A model generated the notes under the pieces. That model worked only from the letters and a program-made list of their open reading frames with translations, was not told where the DNA came from and made no database searches. The translations under genes were made by a program, and so were the position numbers. This document shows positions 1-6,826 of a stretch of 17,865 nt of DNA, piece by piece. Origin of the DNA: Gemmatimonadota bacterium (lineage in GTDB: Bacteria; Gemmatimonadota; Gemmatimonadetes; Gemmatimonadales; GWC2-71-9); NCBI GenBank assembly GCA_003221985.1, contig QHUQ01000135.1:1-17865 (forward strand), in the 5' to 3' direction. Positions within the stretch are counted from its first letter, which is position 1; each line of letters opens with the position of its first letter.

Positions 1-1053
1 GTTCAGCGCGTGGAAGCCGGACAGCGTGACGAACTGGAACTTGTAGCCCATCGCTCCCAGCTCCTGCTGGAAGGTCGCGAGCTGCGCTGCGCTGAGATGG
101 CGCTTCCAGTTGAACGACGGCGAGCAGTTGTACGCGAGCAGCTTGCCCGGATGCTCCTTGTGGATCGCCTCGGCGAATTGCCGAGCCTCGCCCAGATCCG
201 GCTTGGCCGTCTCGAACCACAGCATGTCGGCGTAGGGCGCGTAGGCCCGGGCGCGCGCGATCGCCGCTGCGACGCCGTCGTTGATCACCAAGAACCCCTC
301 GGGCGAGCGCTCGCCGGTGCACCAGCGGCGATCGTATTCGTCGACGTCGCTCGTCAGCAGGCCGGCGCTGTTGGCGTCGGTGCGGGCGATGAGGATGGTT
401 TCCACGCCGCAGACATCGGCCGCGAGCCGTGCCGCGATCAGCTTGGTGATGAACTCGCTCGTCGGCACCAGGACCTTGCCGCCGAGGTGGCCGCACTTCT
501 TGACCGACGACAACTGATCCTCGAAGTGCACGCCTGCCGCCCCCGCGGTGATCATCAGCTTCATCAATTCGTAGGCGTTGAGCACCCCACCGAAACCCGC
601 TTCCGCGTCCGCAACGAGCGGCACATACCAGTCGATCGTGTGGTCGCCGTTCATGTGGTGGATCTCGTCGGCACGCCGCAGCGCGTTCTGAATGCGCACC
701 AGCAGGTTCGGTACGCTGTCGGAGGGATACAGGCTCTGGTCGGGATACATCGTCATCGCGTCGTTGGCGTCGGCCGCGACCTGCCAGCCGCTGATGTAGA
801 TCGCCTTGAGGCCCGCCCGGACCTCCTGCACCGCCTGGTTCCCCGTGACGGCCGACAGGGCGGCGACGTAGGGTTCCTCCCGCATCAGCTTCCAGAGGCG
901 CGCCGCGCCGTGGCTCGCGAGGGTGTGCTCGATCGCCAGCGTCCCCCGTAACCGGTAGACATCGTCGGGCGTGTAGGGTCGGGTGATCCCCTGCCAGCGC
1001 CGATCGCTGCGCCACCGTCGGTCCAGCTCGGACACAAATGCGTGCTTGATCAT
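1..1053 (-). CDS. aceA: Isocitrate lyase (3' end cut off by window edge)
   Basis: Isocitrate lyase cleaves isocitrate to succinate and glyoxylate, the first glyoxylate-shunt step, in the cytoplasm. The minus frame is open from an ATG at 1053 to the left edge, giving 351 residues of a family usually near 430. The ICL active-site motif [14 protein letters not shown] begins at residue 185 (catalytic Cys187). It is preceded by [10 protein letters not shown] and followed by [23 protein letters not shown] and [10 protein letters not shown], all typical of class I ICL, and the window ends within SGFHALN. GGAG lies 7 nt before the ATG, inside the end of the malate synthase gene, whose stop is only 4 bp upstream, so the two are surely cotranscribed. 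Identity is very secure; the missing C-terminus lies outside the window. Confidence 0.97.
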   Translation of the reverse strand, partial: MIKHAFVSELDRRWRSDRRWQGITRPYTPDDVYRLRGTLAIEHTLASHGAARLWKLMREEPYVAALSAVTGNQAVQEVRAGLKAIYISGWQVAADANDAMTMYPDQSLYPSDSVPNLLVRIQNALRRADEIHHMNGDHTIDWYVPLVADAEAGFGGVLNAYELMKLMITAGAAGVHFEDQLSSVKKCGHLGGKVLVPTSEFITKLIAARLAADVCGVETILIARTDANSAGLLTSDVDEYDRRWCTGERSPEGFLVINDGVAAAIARARAYAPYADMLWFETAKPDLGEARQFAEAIHKEHPGKLLAYNCSPSFNWKRHLSAAQLATFQQELGAMGYKFQFVTLSGFHALN

Positions 1054-1057
1054 GCCT

Positions 1058-2626
1058 TCACTCCAGGTGCTCATATGCGATGAGTGTGAGGAATTCGGGG
1101 AATTCCGCGCCGGTCATCATGTTGCCGAACAGCTTGGCGGCGAGACTCTCGGTTGGGAACGCTGCGGCCATGACCTGCCGCACCAGCCCTTCTGTCACGA
1201 CGCGACCATCAGCCAGGCGTGCGCCGTGACGGACCCACTGCCACACCTGCGAGCGCGAGATCTCCGCCGTGGCGGCGTCTTCCATGAGGTTGTAGATCGG
1301 CACGCAGCCGACGCCGCGGAGCCACGACTCGAGGTATTGAATCCCGACGTCCACGTTGGTCCGGAGGCCGGCGGCGGTGATCTCGCCTTCCGGAACGGCG
1401 AGCAGGTCCGCTGCCGTCACGCGCACGTCGTCGCGCGCGACGTGCAGCTGATTGGGGCCGGGCATTGCGGCGTCGAACACCTGCGCCGCGACCGGCACGA
1501 GCCCCGGGTGCGCCACCCACGTGCCGTCGTGCCCGGCGCGGACCTCGCGCAGCTTGTCCTGCCGGACCTTCTCGAGCGCCGCCTCGTTCGCCACCGGGTC
1601 GTGCTTGATGGGAATCTGGGCCGCCATGCCGCCCATCGCGTGGGCGCCCCGGCGGTGACAGGTCTGAATCAGGAGATCGACGTACGACTTGAGGAAGTGA
1701 CGGTCCATCGTCACGCGGGCGCGGTCGGGGAGCACGCAGTCGGGGCGCTGCCTGAACTTCTTGATGAAGCTGAAGATGTAGTCCCAGCGCCCGCAGTTCA
1801 GGCCCGCGGAGTGGTTCCTCAGCTCGTAGAGGATCTCGTCCATCTCGAACGCGGCGAGAATCGTCTCGATCAGGACCGTCGCGCGGATCGTCCCGCGGGG
1901 GATGCCGAGCTCGTCCTGCGCGAGGTTGAACACATCGTTCCAGAGACGGGCCTCGAGGTGGCTCTCGAGCTTGGGCAGGTAGAAATAGGGCCCAGTTCCC
2001 TTGGCGATGAGCGCCGCGGCATTGTGAAAAAAGAAGAGCCCGAAATCGAAAAGGGCGGCGGAGATCGGGCGCCCGTCCACGGTGACGTGCTTTTCGTCCA
2101 GATGCCAGCCGCGCGGCCGCACCATCAACGTCGCCGTGCGCGGCGCGAGCGCGTAGCGCTTCCCCTCGGGGCTCGTGAACCCGATGGTGCCGCGCACCGC
2201 GTCCCGCAGGTTCGCCTGCCCTTCGAGATTGTTGCGCCAGGTGGGGGCGTTCGAGTCCTCGAAATCGGCCATATAGACCCGCGCGCCCGAATTGAGTCCG
2301 TTGATGATCATCTTGCGGTCCACGGGACCCGTGATCTCGACCCGGCGGTCCGTCAGGTCGGGGGCGATCGGCGCGACAGTCCACGCCGCCTCGCGCACCG
2401 AGCGCGTCTCGGGCAGGAAGTCGGGACGCTCGCCGGCGTCGAGGCGCCGCTGGCGCTCCACGCGACGGGCGAGCAACTCCTGGCGGCGCCCCTCGCAGGC
2501 CCGCGCCAGCGTCGTGAGGAACCGTTGCGCCTCGGCGGTCAGGATCTCCGCAAACCCCGACTCCAAGCGGGCATGGACGGCAAGCCCGGAGCCCGACCGC
2601 GTTGGCGCAGTGGTCATGATCGGCAA
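1058..2626 (-). CDS. aceB: Malate synthase A
   Basis: Condenses glyoxylate with acetyl-CoA to malate; cytoplasmic second enzyme of the glyoxylate shunt. The 522-residue length is normal for the A isoform. Visible motifs are [10 protein letters not shown] (121-130), the malate synthase signature [16 protein letters not shown] (270-285), and [19 protein letters not shown] from 447, whose Asp450 corresponds to the catalytic aspartate. Two starts are possible: TTG at 2626 or ATG at 2617. AGGAG lies 7 nt before the TTG but 16 nt before the ATG, so the TTG is preferred. It is first in an aceB-aceA pair and divergent from the xanthine dehydrogenase operon. This fits a role in using glyoxylate from both isocitrate and purine breakdown; that link is inferred from position. 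Confidence 0.96.
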   Translation of the reverse strand: MPIMTTAPTRSGSGLAVHARLESGFAEILTAEAQRFLTTLARACEGRRQELLARRVERQRRLDAGERPDFLPETRSVREAAWTVAPIAPDLTDRRVEITGPVDRKMIINGLNSGARVYMADFEDSNAPTWRNNLEGQANLRDAVRGTIGFTSPEGKRYALAPRTATLMVRPRGWHLDEKHVTVDGRPISAALFDFGLFFFHNAAALIAKGTGPYFYLPKLESHLEARLWNDVFNLAQDELGIPRGTIRATVLIETILAAFEMDEILYELRNHSAGLNCGRWDYIFSFIKKFRQRPDCVLPDRARVTMDRHFLKSYVDLLIQTCHRRGAHAMGGMAAQIPIKHDPVANEAALEKVRQDKLREVRAGHDGTWVAHPGLVPVAAQVFDAAMPGPNQLHVARDDVRVTAADLLAVPEGEITAAGLRTNVDVGIQYLESWLRGVGCVPIYNLMEDAATAEISRSQVWQWVRHGARLADGRVVTEGLVRQVMAAAFPTESLAAKLFGNMMTGAEFPEFLTLIAYEHLE

Positions 2627-2682
2627 TGTAGCGCTCCTGCTACGACGAGGTCCCCGGGGAAAGAAGCGGGGCGAGCCGGGAT

Positions 2683-2703
2683 GCCGCGCGGTTCACGCGC
2701 GGC
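2683..2703. repeat. Perfect inverted repeat, 8-bp arms, 5-nt loop
   Basis: gccgcgcg (2683-2690), loop gttca, then cgcgcggc (2696-2703). It is a strong GC hairpin in either strand. No T-run follows on either side, so it is more likely part of a structured leader or a repeat element than a terminator. Confidence 0.7.
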
Positions 2704-2724
2704 GGTTCCCAGCCGCCCCTCATG

Positions 2725-2745
2725 CCCTCCCATTGGTGGGGAGGG
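2725..2745. repeat. Perfect inverted repeat, 7-bp arms, 7-nt loop
   Basis: ccctccc (2725-2731), loop attggtg, then gggaggg (2739-2745). It lies 21 bp after the previous hairpin and directly before the palindrome at 2747. Confidence 0.65.
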
Positions 2746-2746
2746 T

Positions 2747-2774
2747 CCGCAGCGGCCGTGCACGGCCACTGCGG
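2747..2774. promoter_or_regulatory. 28-bp near-perfect palindrome, candidate operator
   Basis: Arms ccgcagcggccgtg and cacggccactgcgg are complementary except for one pair (C2753 against A2768). The inner 14 bp, ggccgtgcacggcc (2754-2767), are a perfect palindrome. With no loop and a position between divergent genes, it resembles a binding site for a dimeric regulator, though it could equally be part of the structured block around it. No regulator gene is in the window. Confidence 0.5.
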
Positions 2775-2775
2775 C

Positions 2776-2824
2776 AGCCGGCGCGGTACCAGCGTTTACC
2801 TGGCTCCGCCTTTGCCGGCTTTTT
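2776..2824 (+). terminator. Terminator- or attenuator-like hairpin before the xdh operon
   Basis: agccggc (2776-2782) pairs with gccggct (2814-2820); inside it gcgg (2783-2786) pairs with ccgc (2806-2809) and ccag (2789-2792) with ctgg (2800-2803), leaving a 7-nt loop. The outer stem runs straight into five T residues (2820-2824) on the plus strand. This is the form of an intrinsic terminator, but no plus-strand gene ends upstream. It could therefore attenuate an xdh transcript starting further upstream, or be part of a repeat element. Confidence 0.45.
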
Positions 2825-2851
2825 CCCCCCGACGCTGCGTGCTGCTACCGC

Positions 2852-2870
2852 CGGTTGGAGATTGCAACCG
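2852..2870. repeat. Inverted repeat, 6-bp arms, 7-nt spacer
   Basis: cggttg (2852-2857), spacer gagattg, then caaccg (2865-2870), about 70 bp before the xdh start codon. It could be a small operator or the last hairpin of the leader; with 6-bp arms, chance is not excluded. Confidence 0.35.
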
Positions 2871-2938
2871 TCGTGCCATCGCGCGGATGGTGAAGAATCC
2901 CGCCCGGTGCGGCACATTCTGTGGCAATATTACCGCAC

Positions 2939-5083
2939 ATGTGCCCGCCCCCCGCCCCCGCCCGCGGCCCCGCCGCAGTCACAGCCGTCGGCCGTTCCGT
3001 CCCGCGTCGCGAAGGCGCCGACAAAGTGACGGGGCGGGCGCGTTACACCGACGACATCGCGGTTCCGGGCGCCTGGTACGGGAAGACGATCCGGTCGACG
3101 GTGCCCAGGGGCCGGATCAGGTCCATTACGTTCGATCCCCTCTTTGACTCGGAACGCGTCGTGGTGGTCACGGCCGACGACATCCCCGGCGACAACGTCG
3201 TCCACCTGATCCGGGACGACCAGCCCATCCTGGCCACTAGAGGGGGCGAGGTCAGGCATCGGGAAGAGCCGATTCTCCTGCTGGCGGCGCCCGACCGGGG
3301 CACCCTCGAAGAGGCGGCGAGCCACATCAAGATCGAGTATGAGATCCTTGAACCGGTTTACGCGCTCGAGAAAGCGATCGAGGTCTTCAGCACCGTAGAA
3401 ATCACGAAGGGGGACATCGCGACCGCACAGCGCTCCGCGGACTTCGTAGTGCAGCACGAATTCCGCGTGGGTTTGCAAGAACAGCTGTACATCGAACCCC
3501 AGGGGGCGATCGCCATCCCCGAGTCAGGCGGCCGCATCAAAGTCATCGGCTCACTACAATGCCCCTACTACGTCCACCGCGCCCTTAAGCGGGCACTGAA
3601 GCTGACTGACCGGCAGGCGGTCGTGATCCAGGCCGAGACCGGCGGGGGTTTCGGGGGGAAGGAAGAGTACCCATCGCTTGTCGCGCTCCATGCCGCGCTC
3701 CTCGCCCGCAAAGCGGGGCGGCCAGTGCGTCTCATCTACGATCGCCACGAGGATCTCGCGGCGACCACCAAGCGTCATCCCGGCGTCATCACGCACCGCA
3801 CCGCGGTCAAGAAAGATGGAACACTGCTGTCGCAGGACATCGAGATCGTCCTCGACGGTGGCGCCTACTGCACGTTGACACCCGTGGTGCTGTCCCGGGC
3901 GGCGATCCATGCGGCCGGCGCGTATGCCTGCCCCAACGTCCGCATTCGAGCGCGCGCCGTGGCGACAAACACCCCGCCGAACGGGGCCTTCCGTGGCTTC
4001 GGCGCGCCACAGTCGCTCTTCGCCGCCGAGCTGATGGTGGAGCATGTCGCCGAGCGCCTGGGGATGTCGAGTGTGGATCTCCGACGTAAATGGATGTTGC
4101 GCCTCGGTGACACCACGGCGACGGGCCAGAAGCTCACGGAGAGCGTAAGCGCGGAGTTGGTGCTGGATACTGCCCTCCGAGCCGTGCCGCCCAACCGCCC
4201 AACCGCCCAACCGCCGATCCGCCACGGTCGTGGTCTCTCCCTCGTCTTTCATGGCTCGGGGTTTACGGGGAGTGGTGAAAAGAAGCTACAAGGCACGATC
4301 GCAATGGAAGCCCTGACCGACGGGACGTTCCGCATCCTCACGGCCTCGACGGAGATCGGCCAGGGCACGAAAACTATCTTCTGTCAGCTTGCCGCAGACG
4401 CGTTGGATGTAGGGTTGGACAGCGTAGTTCTGGCCCCGCAGGACACATCGTTGGTTCCTGACTCCGGGCCGACCGTCGCATCGCGCACGGCGATGATCGT
4501 CGGCCGGCTCGTCCAAGAAGCGGCCGAGGAAATCAGGGAGCGCCTCAAGCACGAGAGGCCTCCATTCAAGGTGGAGAAATCGTACATCCAGCCCGACTCG
4601 ATTCATTGGGACGAGGCGACCTATCGCGGCGATGCCTATCCCGTGTACGCCTGGGCGTGCACGATCGCCGATGTCGACGTCGACATGACCACGGGCGATG
4701 TCCGCGTGACGGATCTCGTCACGGCGGTGGACTGCGGCAAGGCGCTTCACCCGGTGATGGCAGAAGGCCAGATCGAAGGCGGGTGCCTGCAGGCCGTCGG
4801 CTGGGCGACGATCGAGGAGATCAAGATGAAAGACGGCGGCTATCAGAACGACCGCCTCGCCACCTACCTGATCCCCACCGCGCTCGACGCACCACGCATT
4901 CGCACGATTCTGGTCGAGAACCCCTACTCTCGTGGCCCCTTCGGGGCGAAAGGGATCGGCGAGCTGCCGATGGACGGGCCTGCGCCCGCCATCATCGCCG
5001 CGATCCACGATGCCACCGGCGTGTGGCTCGACGAAATCCCTGCGACTCCTGAAAAGGTTCTGGCCGCGTGCGCTTCACGCTGA
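2939..5083 (+). CDS. Xanthine dehydrogenase, molybdopterin-binding (large) subunit
   Basis: Molybdenum hydroxylase subunit that oxidises hypoxanthine/xanthine to urate. Counting from ATG 2939 (714 aa), it has an N-terminal Ald_Xan_dh_C-type domain (VGRSVPRREGADKVTGRARYTDDI) and then Mo-binding domains with GGGFGGKE at 235-242, the substrate glutamate in YDRHED (Glu271), the substrate arginine in AFRGFGAPQ (Arg352), and the catalytic glutamate in GAKGIGELP (Glu675). The Glu271/Arg352 pair is that of true xanthine dehydrogenases rather than aldehyde oxidases. Start is uncertain: GTG 2921 is in frame, and neither start has a good ribosome-binding site. A proline-rich stretch at about 417-426 is encoded by an 8-bp tandem repeat. 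It overlaps the 2Fe-2S subunit gene by 16 bp. Molybdenum-cofactor maturation genes (XdhC type) are not in the window. Confidence 0.93.
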   Translation: MCPPPAPARGPAAVTAVGRSVPRREGADKVTGRARYTDDIAVPGAWYGKTIRSTVPRGRIRSITFDPLFDSERVVVVTADDIPGDNVVHLIRDDQPILATRGGEVRHREEPILLLAAPDRGTLEEAASHIKIEYEILEPVYALEKAIEVFSTVEITKGDIATAQRSADFVVQHEFRVGLQEQLYIEPQGAIAIPESGGRIKVIGSLQCPYYVHRALKRALKLTDRQAVVIQAETGGGFGGKEEYPSLVALHAALLARKAGRPVRLIYDRHEDLAATTKRHPGVITHRTAVKKDGTLLSQDIEIVLDGGAYCTLTPVVLSRAAIHAAGAYACPNVRIRARAVATNTPPNGAFRGFGAPQSLFAAELMVEHVAERLGMSSVDLRRKWMLRLGDTTATGQKLTESVSAELVLDTALRAVPPNRPTAQPPIRHGRGLSLVFHGSGFTGSGEKKLQGTIAMEALTDGTFRILTASTEIGQGTKTIFCQLAADALDVGLDSVVLAPQDTSLVPDSGPTVASRTAMIVGRLVQEAAEEIRERLKHERPPFKVEKSYIQPDSIHWDEATYRGDAYPVYAWACTIADVDVDMTTGDVRVTDLVTAVDCGKALHPVMAEGQIEGGCLQAVGWATIEEIKMKDGGYQNDRLATYLIPTALDAPRIRTILVENPYSRGPFGAKGIGELPMDGPAPAIIAAIHDATGVWLDEIPATPEKVLAACASR
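4187..4215 (+). repeat. 8-bp tandem repeat (ccgcccaa, 3.6 copies) inside the XDH large-subunit gene
   Basis: Three full copies of ccgcccaa (4187-4194, 4195-4202, 4203-4210) plus ccgcc (4211-4215). The unit is not a multiple of three, so gain or loss of one copy would shift the frame of the host gene. It encodes a proline-rich linker (PPNRPTAQPP) where the family has no conserved motif. Confidence 0.85.
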
Positions 5084-5514
5084 ACGGGGGCGCGGTTTCG
5101 CTCGACGTCGTCGGTACACGTCGTCTGCTTGATGTATTGCGAGAGGACCTCCGACTCACCGGCACCAAAGAAGGCTGTGGTGAAGGCGAGTGCGGGGCGT
5201 GCTCCGTGCTGATCGACGGCGAAGTGGTCGACAGTTGTTTGGTGGCGGTCGGTCAGGTCGAAGGCCGCCAGGTCACCACGGTCGAGGGACTCGCTGCTGG
5301 CGGACGGCTGACGGCCCTGCAGCAGGCGTTCATCGAGCACGGGGCCGCGCAATGCGGGATCTGTACGCCGGGAATGCTGCTCGCGGCCCACGCCTTGCTG
5401 CAGCAAACGACACGCCCGAGCGCCGATGACGTGCGGGAGGCGCTCGCCGGCAATTTGTGCCGGTGTACCGGCTACACGAAGATTATCGACGCGGTCCTGT
5501 CATGCGCGAAGTGA
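5068..5514 (+). CDS. Xanthine dehydrogenase, 2Fe-2S (small) subunit
   Basis: Electron-transfer subunit carrying two [2Fe-2S] clusters between the Mo centre and the FAD subunit. At 148 aa it has normal length. The N-terminal plant-type ferredoxin fold has Cys37, 42, 45 and 57 (CGEGECGAC...SC). The C-terminal four-helix domain has Cys96, 99, 131 and 133 (QCGICTPG...NLCRCTGY). All eight ligands are present. The start is GTG 5068, inside the end of the large-subunit gene (16-bp overlap), and its end overlaps the FAD subunit by 13 bp, so translation is likely coupled across all three. The N-terminus is short, beginning directly at the first strand (MRFTLNGGAV). Confidence 0.93.
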   Translation: MRFTLNGGAVSLDVVGTRRLLDVLREDLRLTGTKEGCGEGECGACSVLIDGEVVDSCLVAVGQVEGRQVTTVEGLAAGGRLTALQQAFIEHGAAQCGICTPGMLLAAHALLQQTTRPSADDVREALAGNLCRCTGYTKIIDAVLSCAK

Positions 5515-6302
5515 GATATCTCCGCCCCGAGAGTCTCGCGGAGGCGGTGCAGTTGTATCGCACAACCCCCGGATGCCGTCCCCTCGCGGGCGGCACCGAC
5601 CTCATGGTGATGCTGCACGCACGCACGGTGCGGCCTGAGCCGCAGGCGCTGCTCGACCTTTGGTCGCTCGCCGAGCTGAAGGGTGTACGGCGCGTGAAGG
5701 ACATGGTGGAAATCGGTGCTGCCGAGTCATACACGGGGATGATCGCGTCCCGGGAGGTGCAGGAGCATCTGCCCGCGCTTGCCGCTGCGGCCCGCACGAT
5801 CGGCGCGGCGCAGATCCAGAACCGCGGCACGCTCGGCGGCAACCTGGCGAACGCGTCGCCGGCGGGGGACACGCTGCCGGTGTTGCTCGCGTATGACGCC
5901 GTCGTCGCGACCGATCGGCGCTCCATTCCGATCGATCAATTCTTCGCGGGATATCGGCAGACCGCGCTGCAGTCCGACGAGCTGATCACCGCCGTCCTGT
6001 TTCCGCTCAACCGTCACGTCGTGTTCCGCAAGGTCGGGACACGCGCGGCGCAAGCGATTTCCAAGGTCGTCATGGCGCTCAGCAGGAATCCGGCGCGAAT
6101 CGCGATCGGGTCGGTCGCCGAGGTGCCGCTGCGCGCGCGCCGAGCCGAAGCGGCGCTCGAGCGGGGTGACCTCGAAGGCGCCGTCGCCGCCGTTGCCGAA
6201 GACGTCCGGCCCATCGATGACGTGCGATCCACGGCGGCCTATCGCCACGCCGTCACGCAGAACGTTCTCAGGGAACTGCTCGATTCACCCGCGCGCCGCT
6301 GA
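5502..6302 (+). CDS. Xanthine dehydrogenase, FAD-binding (medium) subunit
   Basis: FAD subunit passing electrons from the iron-sulfur clusters to NAD+ or another acceptor. It is 266 aa from ATG 5502, slightly shorter than the usual 280-300. The FAD_binding_5 domain shows AGGTDL (29-34) and IGAAQIQNRGTLGGNLANASPAGD (100-123), the two FAD-contact loops of the CO-dehydrogenase flavoprotein family. A CO_deh_flav_C-type domain follows, with VFRKVGTRAAQAISKVVMAL. An upstream in-frame start at 5457 would add 15 residues unlike the family, so the ATG is preferred. The subunit order Mo, 2Fe-2S, FAD and the short overlaps show one transcription unit. Confidence 0.93.
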   Translation: MREVRYLRPESLAEAVQLYRTTPGCRPLAGGTDLMVMLHARTVRPEPQALLDLWSLAELKGVRRVKDMVEIGAAESYTGMIASREVQEHLPALAAAARTIGAAQIQNRGTLGGNLANASPAGDTLPVLLAYDAVVATDRRSIPIDQFFAGYRQTALQSDELITAVLFPLNRHVVFRKVGTRAAQAISKVVMALSRNPARIAIGSVAEVPLRARRAEAALERGDLEGAVAAVAEDVRPIDDVRSTAAYRHAVTQNVLRELLDSPARR

Positions 6303-6312
6303 GCTGCTCAGC

Positions 6313-6762
6313 ATGCTCGGCATGCGCTCGCATCCCGAGGGTGGGCATTACGTCGAGCTGTTTCGCTCTGAGCAGCGCGTCCAAGTGCTGGGCCGTAATG
6401 TCGAGCGGAGCGCGATTACCACCATCTACTTCCTGTTGGCCGTCGGCGAGTTCAGCCGCTGGCACCGCGTCCTGGCGGACGAGATCTGGCACTATCACGA
6501 GGGCGACCCGATCGAGCTGCTGCTGTTCGAGGGTCAGGAGTTGCGTCGCCTGCGGCTGGGACCTGTGGCGCGGGAGACGCGCCCCACGATCGTGGTTCCT
6601 GCCGGCACTTGGCAAGCGGCGCGCACGCTGGGCGCCTATACGCTTGCGGGCTGTACGGTGGGAGCGGGGTTCGAATTCGCCGATTTTTCGCTGGCTGTCG
6701 ATTGGCCCGAGATCGTGACGAAAATTGCGCGTGCTGGGCCGGACTTGGCGCGATTCATATAG
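6313..6762 (+). CDS. DUF985-type single-domain cupin
   Basis: A small cytoplasmic cupin of the DUF985 (yeast YML079w-like) family, of unproven function. From ATG 6313 it is 149 aa. HPEGG at 7-11 and WHRVLADEIWHYHEGDP from residue 50 (His51, Glu57, His60, His62) are the family hallmarks, and GTWQAARTLGAYTLAGCTVGAGFEFADF is the second half of the barrel. The conserved helix AAELLSML starts before this ATG (about 6289), so the true start may be non-ATG or lie inside the FAD-subunit gene, for example ATG 6217; no ribosome-binding site settles it. It directly follows xdh, so it is probably cotranscribed. Ureidoglycine aminohydrolase is also a cupin, but a bicupin, so that function is only a guess. 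Confidence 0.8.
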   Translation: MLGMRSHPEGGHYVELFRSEQRVQVLGRNVERSAITTIYFLLAVGEFSRWHRVLADEIWHYHEGDPIELLLFEGQELRRLRLGPVARETRPTIVVPAGTWQAARTLGAYTLAGCTVGAGFEFADFSLAVDWPEIVTKIARAGPDLARFI

Positions 6763-6771
6763 CCGTGCGAG

Positions 6772-6797
6772 GCTATTTCAAGAATTCTTGAAATAGC
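6772..6797. repeat. 26-bp perfect palindrome between convergent genes
   Basis: gctatttcaagaa followed by its exact reverse complement ttcttgaaatagc, centred on an EcoRI-type gaattc. It lies 10 bp after the cupin stop and 29 bp before the end of the allantoate amidohydrolase gene. It may act as a bidirectional terminator or a protein-binding site. It is A/T-rich against a GC-rich background and has no long T-run. A second, 12-bp palindrome, caccggccggtg, follows at 6807-6818. Confidence 0.75.
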
Positions 6798-6826
6798 GTC
6801 AGAGGTCACCGGCCGGTGGATTGATC

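Larger units (their letters stand above)
2627..2938. promoter_or_regulatory. Divergent aceB / xdh intergenic region rich in inverted repeats
   Basis: About 300 bp without a convincing gene, between the divergent malate synthase and xanthine dehydrogenase genes, so it must hold promoters for both. It contains at least six inverted repeats in about 220 bp: 2651-2660, 2683-2703, 2725-2745, 2747-2774, 2776-2820 and 2852-2870. I see no clear -35/-10 pair. An AT-rich spot (gcaatattac, 2924-2933) lies just before the xdh ATG, so a leaderless start is possible. Short open frames across this stretch have no recognisable protein character. Confidence 0.6.

Noticed and set aside
10..951. Long plus-strand open frame over the isocitrate lyase gene
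   Set aside because: It is the antisense shadow of aceA; its translation is arginine/histidine-rich and matches no family, while the minus frame has clear ICL motifs.
2651..2870. Known riboswitch (molybdenum cofactor, purine or xanthine classes)
   Set aside because: The repeats do not show a conserved core I can recognise from these classes, so no named riboswitch is claimed.
2683..2870. CRISPR array
   Set aside because: The repeats are different inverted repeats rather than one direct repeat with regular spacers.
983..2893. 636-codon plus-strand open frame
   Set aside because: It lies antisense to malate synthase; high GC keeps such frames open by chance, and its translation has no recognisable domain.
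2905..2930. Possible sigma-54 promoter (ggcac...tggca) before xdh
   Set aside because: The GG to GC spacing does not fit the -24/-12 consensus.
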